This document shows, one piece after another, positions 54,730 to 64,000 of a DNA stretch of 64,000 nt (the first letter of the stretch is position 1; every line of letters begins with the position of its first letter). This DNA comes from Macrothele yani. Taxonomy: Eukaryota > Arthropoda > Arachnida > Araneae > Macrothelidae. Below the pieces are notes generated by a model that saw only the letters and a list, made by a program, of their open reading frames with translations, searched no databases and was not told the DNA's origin. Location of the stretch: the NCBI GenBank assembly GCA_039090855.1, contig CM077012.1, positions 141,146,541-141,210,540 of the forward strand, written 5' to 3'. A program made the translations under genes and the position numbers.

Positions 54730-54778
54730 CAGCTGTAGTCCACAATAGGTATCGCATAACATTTGTGGACTACAGCTG
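54730..54778. repeat. Perfect 16-bp palindrome, 17-nt loop
   Basis: CAGCTGTAGTCCACAA (54730-54745) pairs with TTGTGGACTACAGCTG (54763-54778), directly after the tandem duplication. Confidence 0.88.
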
Positions 54779-55735
54779 AATTTTGAACTTCCTGGGGAGT
54801 TCATCATTAACGCAAAAGAGTCGTTCACGAATGATCATTCAAATGAATAGTCATTCAGTTTCCACTAACAAATGTTTCACTATATTCACTGAGCGAATCA
54901 TTCTTTGCAGGGATTCCTGTCCTTACGGCGGTAGTCACTGGTCGCAATTCTGTACTGTGGTGAAATCACAGTATTCACGGAGGGCGAATCAACCAAATTA
55001 GCTGTGGGGCATTTCCAAATTACGTAACTAGTGAAGAAGAAGCACGAAGCACAATGAAGACATGAGATGCTCAACAAGGAGAAATGTTGTTACTACAGAA
55101 AGAGTAACCTCAGTGAATGGCTCACGAACAAAGCTTCCCCCATCTGCAAGGCGATAGCAGAAATTGGCAAACTGCCCAAAAGAGCAAGAGCTGTCCACCA
55201 TTCACGATGAATCTTCTATCCTACCAAACAATTCGGGCACACCATTCAAATAAATGGCATTCCATTTCATTCCCATTCTTAACTTGTCGTTGGTCTCTAC
55301 ACGTTCAGCCACGCCAGTGGTCACGCGTGATAGTTTTTCTCACACCGCCTTTTTTCCGCTATTTTTGCTCAAAAGTGAACAGAAGCACAGGTGTTCAAAA
55401 TGCGCTGCTAACAAACCAAAAGTAACAAATCAAATAAGGCGAAAAGCGCACTCGTACCATCACGTTATCTATAAAAATGAAAAACACAAACGCCAGTAAT
55501 CGCTCGATGAGAAAATCTCTCACGTGACGCAAATGCCAGCGGTCGCTTGATGAGAAAAATATTCACACGAAACACACGGGAGCAAAAAGCAGACTGTTTG
55601 AAGGTAAAAGATGTGCCAATCCTTATCGGAACTGATAATAACAGATTGTTTAGCAGATTCTAAAAGTCAGTTAGAGCGGAAGTAGTGCCCCCAAGGTAAC
55701 TTCCAAATAAATGACGCCCTTTATACACTGAGTGG
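54779..55735. other. No gene; possible hAT-like repeat flanking
   Basis: AGTCGTTCACGAATGATCATT near 54820 and TGGGCCATTTGTGAACGATTC (reverse of 57240-57260) resemble ends often seen on hAT-type repeats. A non-autonomous element of about 1.2 kb carrying the Tc1-like insertion is possible but unproven. Nothing else is assigned. Confidence 0.3.
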
Positions 55736-56945
55736 CCACTTTATTATGACCATCTGACAGTTTTAAGCAAATGATCTATGGCTGCACGCTGTTACCGCCA
55801 GAGGGCGAGGCTAGTATAAAAATGGAAAGCTTAGTGCTTGCGACAGTAGTAGAAGTGATTTGTGGGTGACGAGATGGGTAAAATATGCGATTTGACGGAC
55901 TTTCAACGTGGGATGGTTGTAGGAGCTCGGAGCCATGGAGCGAGTATCACCGAAACCACCGCATTCGTGAAATGTTCTAGAGCAGCTGTTGTTAAAGTGT
56001 TTGAAGACTGGACTGTCAGCCAAAATCTGGGTCTCTACGTGCAACGTGTGGTCGTCATCGACTAGTGACTGCTCGGGCGGAACGGAGAGTGTCCAGACTG
56101 GTAACAGACAACAGAAGGGCAACAGTGCAGCAAATTACAGACCATCTAAATCAAGGATCCCTCCAAATGATCTCTGCACGCACTGTTCACCGTGCACTGC
56201 ATCGGATTGGATATGGCAGCCGAAGGCCTGGTCGAACACCTTTGCTGTCTGCAGTTAACAAGAGAAAACATCTCCAGTTCGCACAGGAGCACAAGGATTG
56301 GACAGTAGATAATTGAAAACAAATGATGTGGTCCGATGAATCACGTTTTCAGTTGCACCATGCCGATCGCCGCGTGAGAATTTGGCGGAAACAGCATGAA
56401 AGCATGGACCCCAAATGCATTGCTACAACCCTTCAAGCTGGAGGAGGTAACGTTAAAGTTTGGGGAATGTTTTCCTGGCATGCTTTGGGCCCTTTAACTC
56501 GTGTTGATCAACGTCTGACTGGCACATCATATCTAAATATCGTTGTGGACCAAGTGCATCCTGTCATGTGGATGGTTTATCCCAATGGCGATGGCTACTT
56601 TCAACAAGATAATGCATCCTGCCATAGTGCTCGTATTGTACAGGATTGGTTTCAGGAACATGCCGGTGAGTTTACTTTGCTTAGGTGGCCCCAACAATCT
56701 CCAGATCTCAACACCATTGAGAATTTGTGGGATGAAGTTGAACGAGCCATCAGACAGTTGGATCCACAACCCTGCAATCTCACACTCCTGGAAAGTGCTA
56801 TTCATCAAGCATGGTTTCAGAATCCACAAACCACTTATCAACATCTCGTGGAGTCCATGCCGCGAAGAATCGACGCAGTAATAAAGGCAAAAGGTGGCCC
56901 AACGAAGTACTAAGGGAATGGTCATAATAAAGTGGCCACTCAGTG
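55736..56945 (+). mobile_element. Tc1-like element with perfect 28-bp inverted ends
   Basis: 1210 bp. Ends CACTGAGTGGCCACTTTATT... are identical in inverse orientation for at least 28 bp, and TA flanks both (55734-55735 and 56946-56947). It holds one nearly intact transposase gene. Perfect ends and few lesions suggest it is the youngest DNA transposon in the window. Confidence 0.93.
55874..56913 (+). pseudogene. Tc1-like transposase, two lesions
   Basis: Starts at ATG 55874 (MGKICDLTDFQRGMVVGARS), followed by a helix-turn-helix (GASITETTAFVKCSRAAVVKV) up to about 55995. A frameshift near 56030-56050 moves sense to the frame HRLVTARAERRVSRL, the second DNA-binding half with TVQQITDHLNQ and ISARTVHRALHRIGY. 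At 56314 a TGA replaces the Trp expected in WTVDNWKQ. The frame then stays open to 56913: MWSDESRFQLHH (first Asp), VKVWGMFSWHALGPL, FQQDNASCHSARIV (second Asp) and SPDLNTIENLWDEVE (Glu), a DD34E-type triad, all intact. Ends VESMPRRIDAVIKAKGG. About 345 residues if whole, the normal size. Confidence 0.92.
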
Positions 56946-58310
56946 TATATGTGAAGCTTGAGAGAAATGCCTATAGCGCGACCAACGACGGGTTAAGTTC
57001 CACCATATTTCCTAGCTGCCTGCTCATTGCTCATTCACATAACAGTGGACACATATTAATTCTCGACATTACTTTTCTTATTGGGAATTCGTTTCCGAAC
57101 TCATGAGGAGAAGGGGGGGGGCGGAAGGAAGCTAACATTCTACCAGTTTAATTAGTGTGGCAGTCATAGCGGCTTGAATGGTCATTCACAGCGGATTGAG
57201 AGCGAACCATTCGCAGTGAAGTGTCATTCGTTGTAAAAGAATCGTTCACAAATGGCCCAATACAAGCCCAAAATACATTTCGAGAAGTTCCATTTTCATG
57301 TTCTTTTTTTCATTAGAGACAGAAATGTCACATTTCCTACATTTCTCTAAATCTATTTTGCGAAAAGTAAACATGTCTTAAACAAGTGTTCTATTTTGTT
57401 TTTCTTTAGAATGACATTAAAGTTTCCTGTATTTGATTCGAATGTGATGCATTCCAATTCTAAGGTTGATCTTATCTTCCATGCATTTCTTTTCAATGTA
57501 TGAGGAAATAGTTTTGTTTACGCAGAAATAAAACGGTTTTCTTCAATCATTAGTGCATATTTAAAAAATAGCGTGAAAGAATACATAGTGCTTTCTTCAA
57601 TGAGAAGAGTTCCACCTCCCGAAATTTCCTCACGTGGACTTATCTCGAAAGAGTAATTAATAACTAAGCCTTTGCGCGCGTATCTTTTCGATTTGGAGTT
57701 ATTTGCTTTGACATTTGCAGAGAGTACATGCTCATACAACGCAGTTTCTTAATCTTCGTGTAAGCTGTTATTCTGGAAATCTGATGTATTTTTTGAGCAT
57801 CAGCAGGGAACGAGGGGAATTAATTATTCTGTTCAGCATACTGCTTTGGGATTGGCATTCAGCAGATGAATAATAGGAAAGTTAATAAGAGATTCTGCCT
57901 GCTATGTTTGTTAACACTAAATATTTTCACATGTTTGTGCAAAATGGAAAAGAAATAGCTTACTCAAATTTACTCAGGATCGTTCACATAAAATCCACAT
58001 CTCTGTCAGGCTTTTACAGATTATCACTATCTCACGCATGTGACTACATATTTCAGTGCTGAATAAAAGTTAAGACTTCGGTGAATGGGAAATCCATGGA
58101 GGTTTTACAGCACTGTGCTTATTTAAGCACCAGAATTTCGTATTTATCGTAGACCATTTCTGTGATCACTCACATTTCCTGTAAAATTCCCGTCTCCCGC
58201 ATATTGTGCTGATCGTCCAGAACAAGATCTAAAAAGAAAGGTTTTTCATGATCGAATATTTAGACACTAGTGATTATCCATAGAAAACCAAACAGTTAAA
58301 ATATTTTTTC
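56946..58310. other. No gene seen
   Basis: A+T-rich intergenic DNA. A G run at about 57114-57122. Near 57180-57260 a CATTCACAGCGGATTGAGAG / CGTTCACAAATGG segment may be a repeat end. The minus-strand frame at 57518-57739 has no motif. Confidence 0.4.
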
Positions 58311-58501
58311 GTTTCATGGTTCAACGACCCCCATGAGAAGGCATGCTTGTCCCTAAGTCAGGGATACGGCTTCCATGGAAAGTAGGAACTAGCACCGTGG
58401 GTCAAATGGAACTAGCATGCCTCATCAGATGTTCGAGCTCGAGCTTGTCACTGACTATTAGCCAGAAGCACGCGCCTCTGATCACTCGGCCACCGGGAGG
58501 T
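58311..58501 (-). mobile_element. Decayed SINE
   Basis: GGTTCAACGACCCCCATGAG, TGTCCCTAAGTCAGGGATAC, TTCGAGCTCGAGC and TCACTCGGCCACCGGGAGG in minus orientation. Confidence 0.65.
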
Positions 58502-58889
58502 CGTAAAACCTTCGTAATGTTAGTCGGAATGAAATGACATAGTATATCACAATATTCCAGGGGAGTTAGGTGAACTACCACTATCCACAAATATTTGCCG
58601 TTATTTAAGCATATTATATCTTTTAAATGAGCACACACACACTGGCAATTTGACACAGTTTTAAATACACAGAAGTAGATAAACATACAAAGTGTTGTTA
58701 CATAGTTAACGAACTTAATAAACTTCTACCTGTTCACCTCTAGCGGCACGTAAAATGTCTGAATGATATTCACACATTTTCTAACATTTGTAGGGCAACT
58801 ACATCTATTGCTCCTGTATTGCATTCTCCCAAAGTTCTTATATCTGGAATATCTTTTGCATAAACTACATCTTTATCATAACGTAACAG
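58502..58889. other. No clear gene
   Basis: May contain the eroded downstream end of the minus-strand transposase that follows. No motif is distinct enough to call. Confidence 0.35.
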
Positions 58890-59493
58890 AAAGAAACCCA
58901 GCAGGGTGTGGTCTGATAATCTTGAGGACCATGGGATTGGTTCGTGCTAATCCATCGATTGAGTTATGTTGCGTCGAGTTTCACGAACAACGTGTGCCCA
59001 ATGAGGAGGTGTCCCATCTTGTCGGAAGATGGCAGTCGGCTAACCGTAGCCTTTTCTATAAAGCAGACACGTAGCAAGATATCATTATTCTCATCAATGA
59101 ACTTCAAAATGTCACTAGCAAATGTTTCTCGTTTTGGAAGGTCGTGAGACTGCAATTCTTGAAAACTTGTAGGCGTGCAACCACAAAGATTGCGTAATAC
59201 CTTGTGCACCGTAGACTTCTGTATATGTAGTTAGTGTAACGCTTGTCTTATCGATTCCTGTGGTGAAGCATTTTGAATGTTACCCAACACCACTTCATCA
59301 GAAACTGATGGTCTACAAATGCTCTTTCCCTTTTCCACTGTTCTTGTTTCCAAGAATTCAACCACGACTTAATTAACTTCGCATCAGGTGGCTTCTTTCC
59401 ATACTTTGTTCTGAACTTTCGTTGAACGGTGACAGAATATTATATTTCTGCCAGCCACACAAGACTTTGTGCCTTCTCTCTCACAGACGCCAT
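58890..59493 (-). pseudogene. DUF4817-type Tc1/mariner-like transposase pseudogene
   Basis: Minus strand from ATG near 59493: MASVREKAQSLVWLAEI, then SVTVQRKFRTKYGKKPPDAK, the N-terminal DNA-binding domain widespread in arthropod transposase-like genes (DUF4817). Then VVLGNIQNASPQESIRQAL, QKSTVHKVLRNL (second helix-turn-helix), and ILKFIDENNDILLRVCFIEKAT near 59000-59070 (usually VCFSDEATF; the acidic pair has become IEK). The rest of the catalytic domain is frameshifted and lost. At least two internal stops. Confidence 0.78.
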
Positions 59494-60028
59494 TTTAATT
59501 GCACAGCTGCTACAGCGCTCCAAGCGAAAGATGCGGTAACCGAAACACGCTAACACAGAAACTCTGTGCGTGTATGATATCACCGTGAAAAGAAAACGGA
59601 TGTAGGAATCGTTATTAAAAAATTATATTTTAATCAGAGTAATCATTAAAGGGCACCATGTACTTCTCTTCTGGGCGTAATCAAAATAGTATTGTCCGAA
59701 TAAGTGAACTAATACAGCTACTTTTATATGAAAGTTATATATGCTTCTGATTTTATATAAGACAAGTAAGCACAAGCGTACTTCAACGCAAAAAGTTCAT
59801 TGCGACAACGAGAGGGATACTCGGAATTTTCAATTTAGTACAGAACAATAATTAATAATTTTGAAATGTTTATATACAGCCTTTTTGTACAAAGAGGAGA
59901 GTTAAGCCGAGAAAGAATAAAGCCAACTAGGAATAAAGAATACCAGAAACCCTAATTTCTGAATTTGGTAGCAAATACTAAATTTCTTCAGAAATGTTTT
60001 TATTCTCTGTGAAAATAATGCCTCATTT
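59494..60028. other. No gene seen
   Basis: A+T-rich sequence without recognised features. Confidence 0.4.
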
Positions 60029-60099
60029 GCCGGTGATGGGATTCGAACCACATCTACCTTTTCCGGAGTTGACCTTTCTACCGATTGAACTACACCAAC
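60029..60099 (-). other. tRNA-like unit in copy F
   Basis: 71 nt on the minus strand with all seven acceptor positions pairable (two G-T). A box TAGTTCAATCGGTAGA, B box GGTTCGAATCC. Confidence 0.6.
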
Positions 60100-60157
60100 G
60101 AAGTTTATCGCTGCAACTTTGTCGTCTTAACACTTTAAGCGTCCGATGTACCTGACA
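60029..60157 (-). mobile_element. Divergent tRNA-bearing LTR (TRIM-like copy F)
   Basis: Minus-strand start TGTCAGGTACATCGGACG at 60157, then GTTAAGACGACAAAGTTGCAGCGATAAACTTCG (quoted in related form also in copy E), then a 71-nt tRNA-like unit at 60029-60099. The acceptor GTTGGTG pairs with CACCGGC, the T-arm contains GGTTCGAATCC, and TCCGGA again sits in the anticodon arm. The downstream LTR end and interior are not identified. Confidence 0.5.
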
Positions 60158-60312
60158 AAAATGGTGCCTCAAAATTTTTTACTCTCCCGAAGCAGAAGAG
60201 CTCACATAAGGACCGAGTTTTACGAAAGCACGGCAAAATAATACCCCCCCTCCTCGTACATCGGATCAGTACCGACAATAAACCCGTCACAAGTGCTAAG
60301 AGCTTCTTTCTA

Positions 60313-62030
60313 CACAAATGGCCAAAATTGTGAAAACTTTTAGGAAAATTTGTATTTCTAACGTTTGATGGCTCACAACATCAGTCATTTTTAGAAAAAC
60401 ATCATAAAATTATATATCATTAGAAAGACAATGTAATGCAGAATATAATGTAATATAACCTGTATTGAATTATCTTATTCTATCAAAAGTTATAGCCGAA
60501 AAACCAGAAGAAGCAAGTACAACAGCCTTATGTAACAAGAAGTAGATTTCCTTAACTCAAAACTGACCAATGAGATTCATTGTTCTGAGAGCCAATCAGG
60601 TGTTATTATGACACAGCATGGAACGTACGAGTCAGCTTTCAGGTATCAGAGCTAATAATAAAACTCCTATTCAGTTGTGTCAGTGTCATCAAATTGGCCA
60701 CTGGTTTTTTCACGGATTGTTCCATTCCTTGATAACTTAGTAAGATGACAAAGAGAGTAAAACGAGTTGACTGGCTACCTACAAATCAACGTGAAATACT
60801 AACTTTGAGTTAAGAAGACTACACTTATGAGGAAATCATAAGAACAATAGGTAGAAATCTAACCAAAGGAGGTATTTCTCAAACTGTGGAAGAGGTATCA
60901 GCAGACTCAATCAATTTAAAAACAAACTGGTAAATGCTGGAAAAGGTGCACAACAGCATGTGGTGATAGAAGAATTAAAAGACTATGTTTAAGTGACAAA
61001 AGGAAATCTACTGAGTCAATTAAAAAGGAATTGTCTCAATGTGGTTGAAAGATGAGTGCTAGAACTGTAAGATGCAGACTCAAAGATTTTGGTAAAAATT
61101 CTAGAATTCCAAGGAAGATGCAATTTCTATCTCCCAAACAAAGAAAGAAGATATTAGAATGGGCTAAAAACCATGTTGACTGGTCTGAGGAACAATGGGA
61201 CAGAGTCATCTGGAGTGATCAGACCAGAATATCCATATTTGGTAATGATGGCATAAAGTATGTCAGAAGAAGAAATGGAGAAGATTTGGTGCCTGAATGC
61301 ATTACAGCTATCATGAAGAACCCAGTTAGTTGGTGTTGTATGACAGCAAAAGGTGTAGGCAGAATTCTTGTAATTAATAGTAGTTTAAATGGCAAAAAAA
61401 AAAAAAATCATTGACAGACTTGAGCCAAAACTGAAGCCTTCGGCACGTGATCTTTTTAAAGATAATGAAACCTATATATTTCAACAAGATTCATCCCCGT
61501 CATGTTGATGCTGTGTGCAAAAAGTGGTTGCAAGAAAATCATATTACACTGCTAGAATAGCCAAGTGATGACCTGAATCCAATAAAAAAACCTGAATCCA
61601 ATAGAAAATCTGTGGAGCCGATTACAAAAAAAAAACTTGTGGGTAAGAAAAAACCACGGAATAAAGCTCAATTGATAGAAACAGTCACACAATATTGGTT
61701 TCACAATATAATACCTGATGAACTAAAACGCTTGGTGGACTCCATTGGACACCGTTGTAAGGCTGTAATGGAGGCAAACGGTTTCCCGATTAAGTACTAA
61801 CAGAAACGGTGAGAAGTTATGAAATACGCCTTATATAATGGTTTTCTAGGTATAACTTCTTTTAAAATGCAATTTTTAAAATAAAGTGTACTGCATTACA
61901 TTCTGCATTAAATTGCATTTCTAATGACATATAATTTTATGGTATTATTCTAAAACCGACTGACGTTATGAAACATCAAACGTCAGAAATACAAATTTTC
62001 CAATAGATTTCCACAATTTTGGCCACTGTG
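60313..62030 (+). mobile_element. Tc1-like element with about 150-bp inverted repeats
   Basis: Ends CACAAATGGCCAAAATTGTG and, inverted, CACAGTGGCCAAAATTGTGG, flanked by TA (60311-60312 and 62031-62032). Similarity of the two ends extends inward for about 150 bp at roughly 80% by eye (AAATTTGTATTTCT-ACGTTTGATG, CATAAAATTATAT-TCATTAGAAA, AATGCAGAAT-TAATG). Long inverted repeats are known in some Tc1-like lineages. The transposase inside is decayed. Confidence 0.82.
60745..61800 (+). pseudogene. Tc1-like transposase in long-TIR element
   Basis: ATG at 60745, MTKRVKRVDWLPTNQREILTL then a stop. The N-terminal domain EEIIRTIGRNLTKGGISQTV is followed by frame loss. SARTVRCRLKDFGKNSRIPR at 61055 starts the best part. 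WDRVIWSDQTRISIFGNDG has the first Asp with Gln in place of Glu. VGRILVINSSLNG precedes an A run (61397-61408) that breaks the frame. FQQDSSPRHVDAV holds the second Asp. Near 61570-61615 CCTGAATCCAATA is duplicated, so the last motif NPIENLW is preceded by an extra partial copy. The C-terminus LVDSIGHRCKAVMEANGFPIKY is normal but quoted only as a landmark. Confidence 0.85.
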
Positions 62031-62267
62031 TAGTCCTTTATTCTGTGCTCCATGATCCTCCTTTATGGGGAAGGGCTATCCTCTTAACAAGGGTATTATT
62101 CCACTGAGTAGAAAGTGACTCAAACACGTAATTTTTCCTTTCTTTGGTTCGGCGCCATTGATATAGCCCTTTTAGCAGGTCATAATCACAAAGGATTAGT
62201 TTCAATCATCTCCTTAAATCACCGCTATGAATAACAAAGCTAAGGGGAAATAACCTTTTTCTGATGC
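62031..62267. other. No gene; second GGCGCCGAAC-like motif near 62150
   Basis: Unassigned. TTCGGCGCCATTG near 62148-62160 is, on the minus strand, ATGGCGCCGAACC, close to the primer-binding-site-like sequence of the TRIM-like family. Confidence 0.35.
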
Positions 62268-62384
62268 GAAGGTTTACTTGTTCCAACCGTGTTCGGCCCA
62301 CTTCTTAGACAGTGAATGAATATATTCGAGCTGATTGCAACCAATTTTGCTAACCCTAAGTTAATTCTTCCAAATGGTTATTAA

Positions 62385-62773
62385 AGTGTTGACATATGCG
62401 TCATATCTAAAGTAGGTACGTCACATATATCCCCCCCCTTGAGAAAGAGCTTAGGACGAAATCCTTGGTTTTCAGGTCAGCCGGCAAACTATGCTTAAAG
62501 TAGCTCGCTGTAGAAGAAGGAATTCTTATTAATGCCAGAATATGTGTAGAAGAATCATCAGACTATTTCTTCGAACCTCAGGTCCAGGCGATTCACTTTC
62601 ACGTTCTGGTGCCAATATAGCAAAACAAGCCCATTTTGCCGGTGGTGAGTTTCAAATCCAAGCCTCTTCGCTCCGGAGCCAGTTGTTTTCCCAACTAAGC
62701 TACACAGACGAAGCTTATCGCTGCTACTTCACGGTCTTAACATGTGCGTCACCTCTGAGTTAGGTGCGTCACA
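62385..62773 (-). mobile_element. TRIM-like copy E, divergent, 3' LTR degraded
   Basis: Minus strand. 5' LTR 62616-62773 starts TGTGACGCACCTAACTCAG, contains a tRNA-like unit (62638-62709) and ends GCTATA. It is followed directly by TTGGCACCAGAACG (62602-62615), a primer-binding-site-like sequence. An interior of about 190 bp ends in a purine tract AAGGGGGGGGATATA, followed at 62425 by TGTGACGTACCTACTTTAG, which matches the first 40 bp of the 5' LTR and then diverges. Same plan as copies A and B at much greater divergence. Confidence 0.5.
62638..62709 (-). other. tRNA-like unit in copy E
   Basis: 72 nt on the minus strand. Acceptor GTCTGTG with CACCGGC (six of seven pairs), A box TAGCTTAGTTGGG, degraded B box GGATTTGAAAC, CTCCGGAG palindrome in the anticodon arm. 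Confidence 0.55.
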
Positions 62774-63359
62774 TCGCTTAAATGGGGCTAATGTTCGTAC
62801 TCCTCAATAATCACCTGAGAGGCTTATTTTTCCTAAGACTGTTATTAAGCAAAACACAACTTTATTCACACATGAAAGATGCTTAGCCCTCATCCCAGTG
62901 TGGTAGATCATCTAATGCAGCTCCAATCAAGAAAACAAATACCGATGTTCACAAACTCAATAGATTTACTATGTGCACTAAGAAAGTAAAAAAACAAGTG
63001 TGCATTAAGAAAGTAAAAAACAAACATATTCATCTCAAGCAAAATGTAATCAGATGCTTGCATGTTGGCTGTACATTGACACGTTTAGATCTAATTCACA
63101 TGCAATCTCCATTTTCTTGATTATTCAGAAAAAAGGAAAGTGAATGAATGAAATTAACGTTAGGATGAATAACAGGAAATCTTGAAATTCTTTAGCTTGT
63201 TCAGAAGTTGGGTGTGAATACAAAAAATAAGAAAATCGGATTTATTACATGCACAGGTTCTGTATTTTCTTAGAAATAAAATTTCTATCTGTTTGCTTGG
63301 AAAAGAGAGTAGGTATCTCATTAATATTTTTCGTCACTTTCATTAATTTCTTTACACAC
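62774..63359. other. No gene seen
   Basis: A+T-rich. AAAGAAAGTAAAAAAACAAG-like near-duplicates occur at about 62985 and 63010 (GTGTGCATTAAGAAAGTAAA). Nothing else is assigned. Confidence 0.4.
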
Positions 63360-63490
63360 AGTAGAACCCGCTTATAACGAGGAGTTCGGGACCGTTAAGT
63401 TCTGGCGCTCGCTGAACCTTTTCCCTCGTTAAATCCGGGCGCTCGCTAAACCTTTTCCCTCGTTAAATCCGGGCGCTCGCTAAACCCGTT
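63360..63490. mobile_element. pogo/Tigger-like terminal repeat with internal tandem units
   Basis: CAGTAGAACCCGCTTATAACG is a typical pogo/Tigger end. It is followed by GGGCGCTCGCTAAACC-TTTTCCCTCGTTAAATCC repeated about three times in tandem (period about 39 bp). The opposite end is not found before the window stops. Confidence 0.55.
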
Positions 63491-64000
63491 TTTGAGTGAA
63501 AATATCCACCATGTAAAAATATGCATACATGATAATATGCATATGCTTTTATATAATTGCATACAATCGTGGCCAAAAGTCCTGCACCAGTAGACCGAAA
63601 GTCAATTTTTCATGTTTGAAATCAACTTTTACAGCGTAATGGTAAAGTCATGAATACATATTATACATCATTTCAAAGTAAATTTTATTCTGAATTCAAA
63701 TACTTTTGCAGAATGTTATCACCAGTAATAGAAGTGAAGTTACAAGCAAAAATGTGCAAGTGAGGAAACACAAATCCAGTTCTGAAAAAGCGTTCTAGCC
63801 CCTCTAATCCACTATAGCTTTCTCCGACGTCCGCTAGCGAGATACGAAAGGATGTAGAATCGTCTGCCGACTTAGAACGCAGATGTTTGTAGTCAGTTGC
63901 TAGAAGTTTATGTATTCTATAGAATTCCTGGTGATATTTGAATTTCGGAATGTCAAAGACCCGAAAATTGGTCCTGCCTCTTCAAACCAGGGCAAAAAAT
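63491..64000. other. No gene seen to window end
   Basis: A+T-rich sequence that may belong to the pogo-like element. No transposase frame is visible. Confidence 0.35.

Overview
This window looks like repeat-dense, non-coding DNA from an animal genome, probably an invertebrate and most likely an arthropod. The evidence is an A+T-rich background, many decayed Tc1/mariner-type transposases (one with an arthropod-type DUF4817-like N-terminus), RTE and other non-LTR retrotransposons, a high-copy tRNA-derived SINE, and no recognisable host exon. No host gene can be supported. Almost every reading frame that resembles a protein is a mobile-element pseudogene or an open frame inside a minisatellite. 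The species cannot be fixed from sequence alone.

Layout. 0-2.9 kb: the 3' end of an RNase-H-bearing LINE, interrupted by a 491-bp element with two 180-bp direct terminal repeats, a primer-binding-site-like sequence and a polypurine tract. Each terminal repeat carries a 72-nt tRNA-like Pol III unit. 2.88-17.78 kb: a 14.9-kb foldback element with inverted arms of about 4.1 and 4.4 kb made largely of minisatellites. It is flanked by a 9-bp direct repeat and inserted inside a Tc1-like transposase pseudogene whose frame resumes on the other side. Its loop holds an RTE LINE, a mariner fragment and a decayed gag-like ORF. 18-28 kb: more Tc1-like remnants, a Helitron-like minisatellite, SINEs, a MITE and a pogo-like element. 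28-31 kb: a Tc1-like element split by a 483-bp solo LTR with a 4-bp target duplication, then a second copy of the RNase-H LINE. 31-38 kb: SINE-rich intergenic DNA. 38.4-41.6 kb: a nearly full-length RTE element. 42-52 kb: more tRNA-bearing LTRs, including an inverted pair, a solo copy and a truncated two-LTR copy, together with a deleted LINE and Tc1 fragments. 52-57 kb: a Tc1-like element inside an older Tc1-like element, followed by a nearly intact Tc1-like element with perfect 28-bp ends. 58-64 kb: a DUF4817-type transposase remnant, a Tc1-like element with inverted repeats of about 150 bp, two divergent relatives of the tRNA-bearing LTR family, and one end of a pogo/Tigger-like element.

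How the parts relate. The elements are nested and can be dated relative to one another by their target-site duplications. The two most interesting objects are (1) the miniature LTR element family whose LTR contains a tRNA-like gene, seen in at least six places and in several subfamilies, and (2) the 14.9-kb foldback with a clean empty site. The window also holds an unusual number of short perfect or near-perfect palindromes with 12- to 30-bp stems that no element explains.
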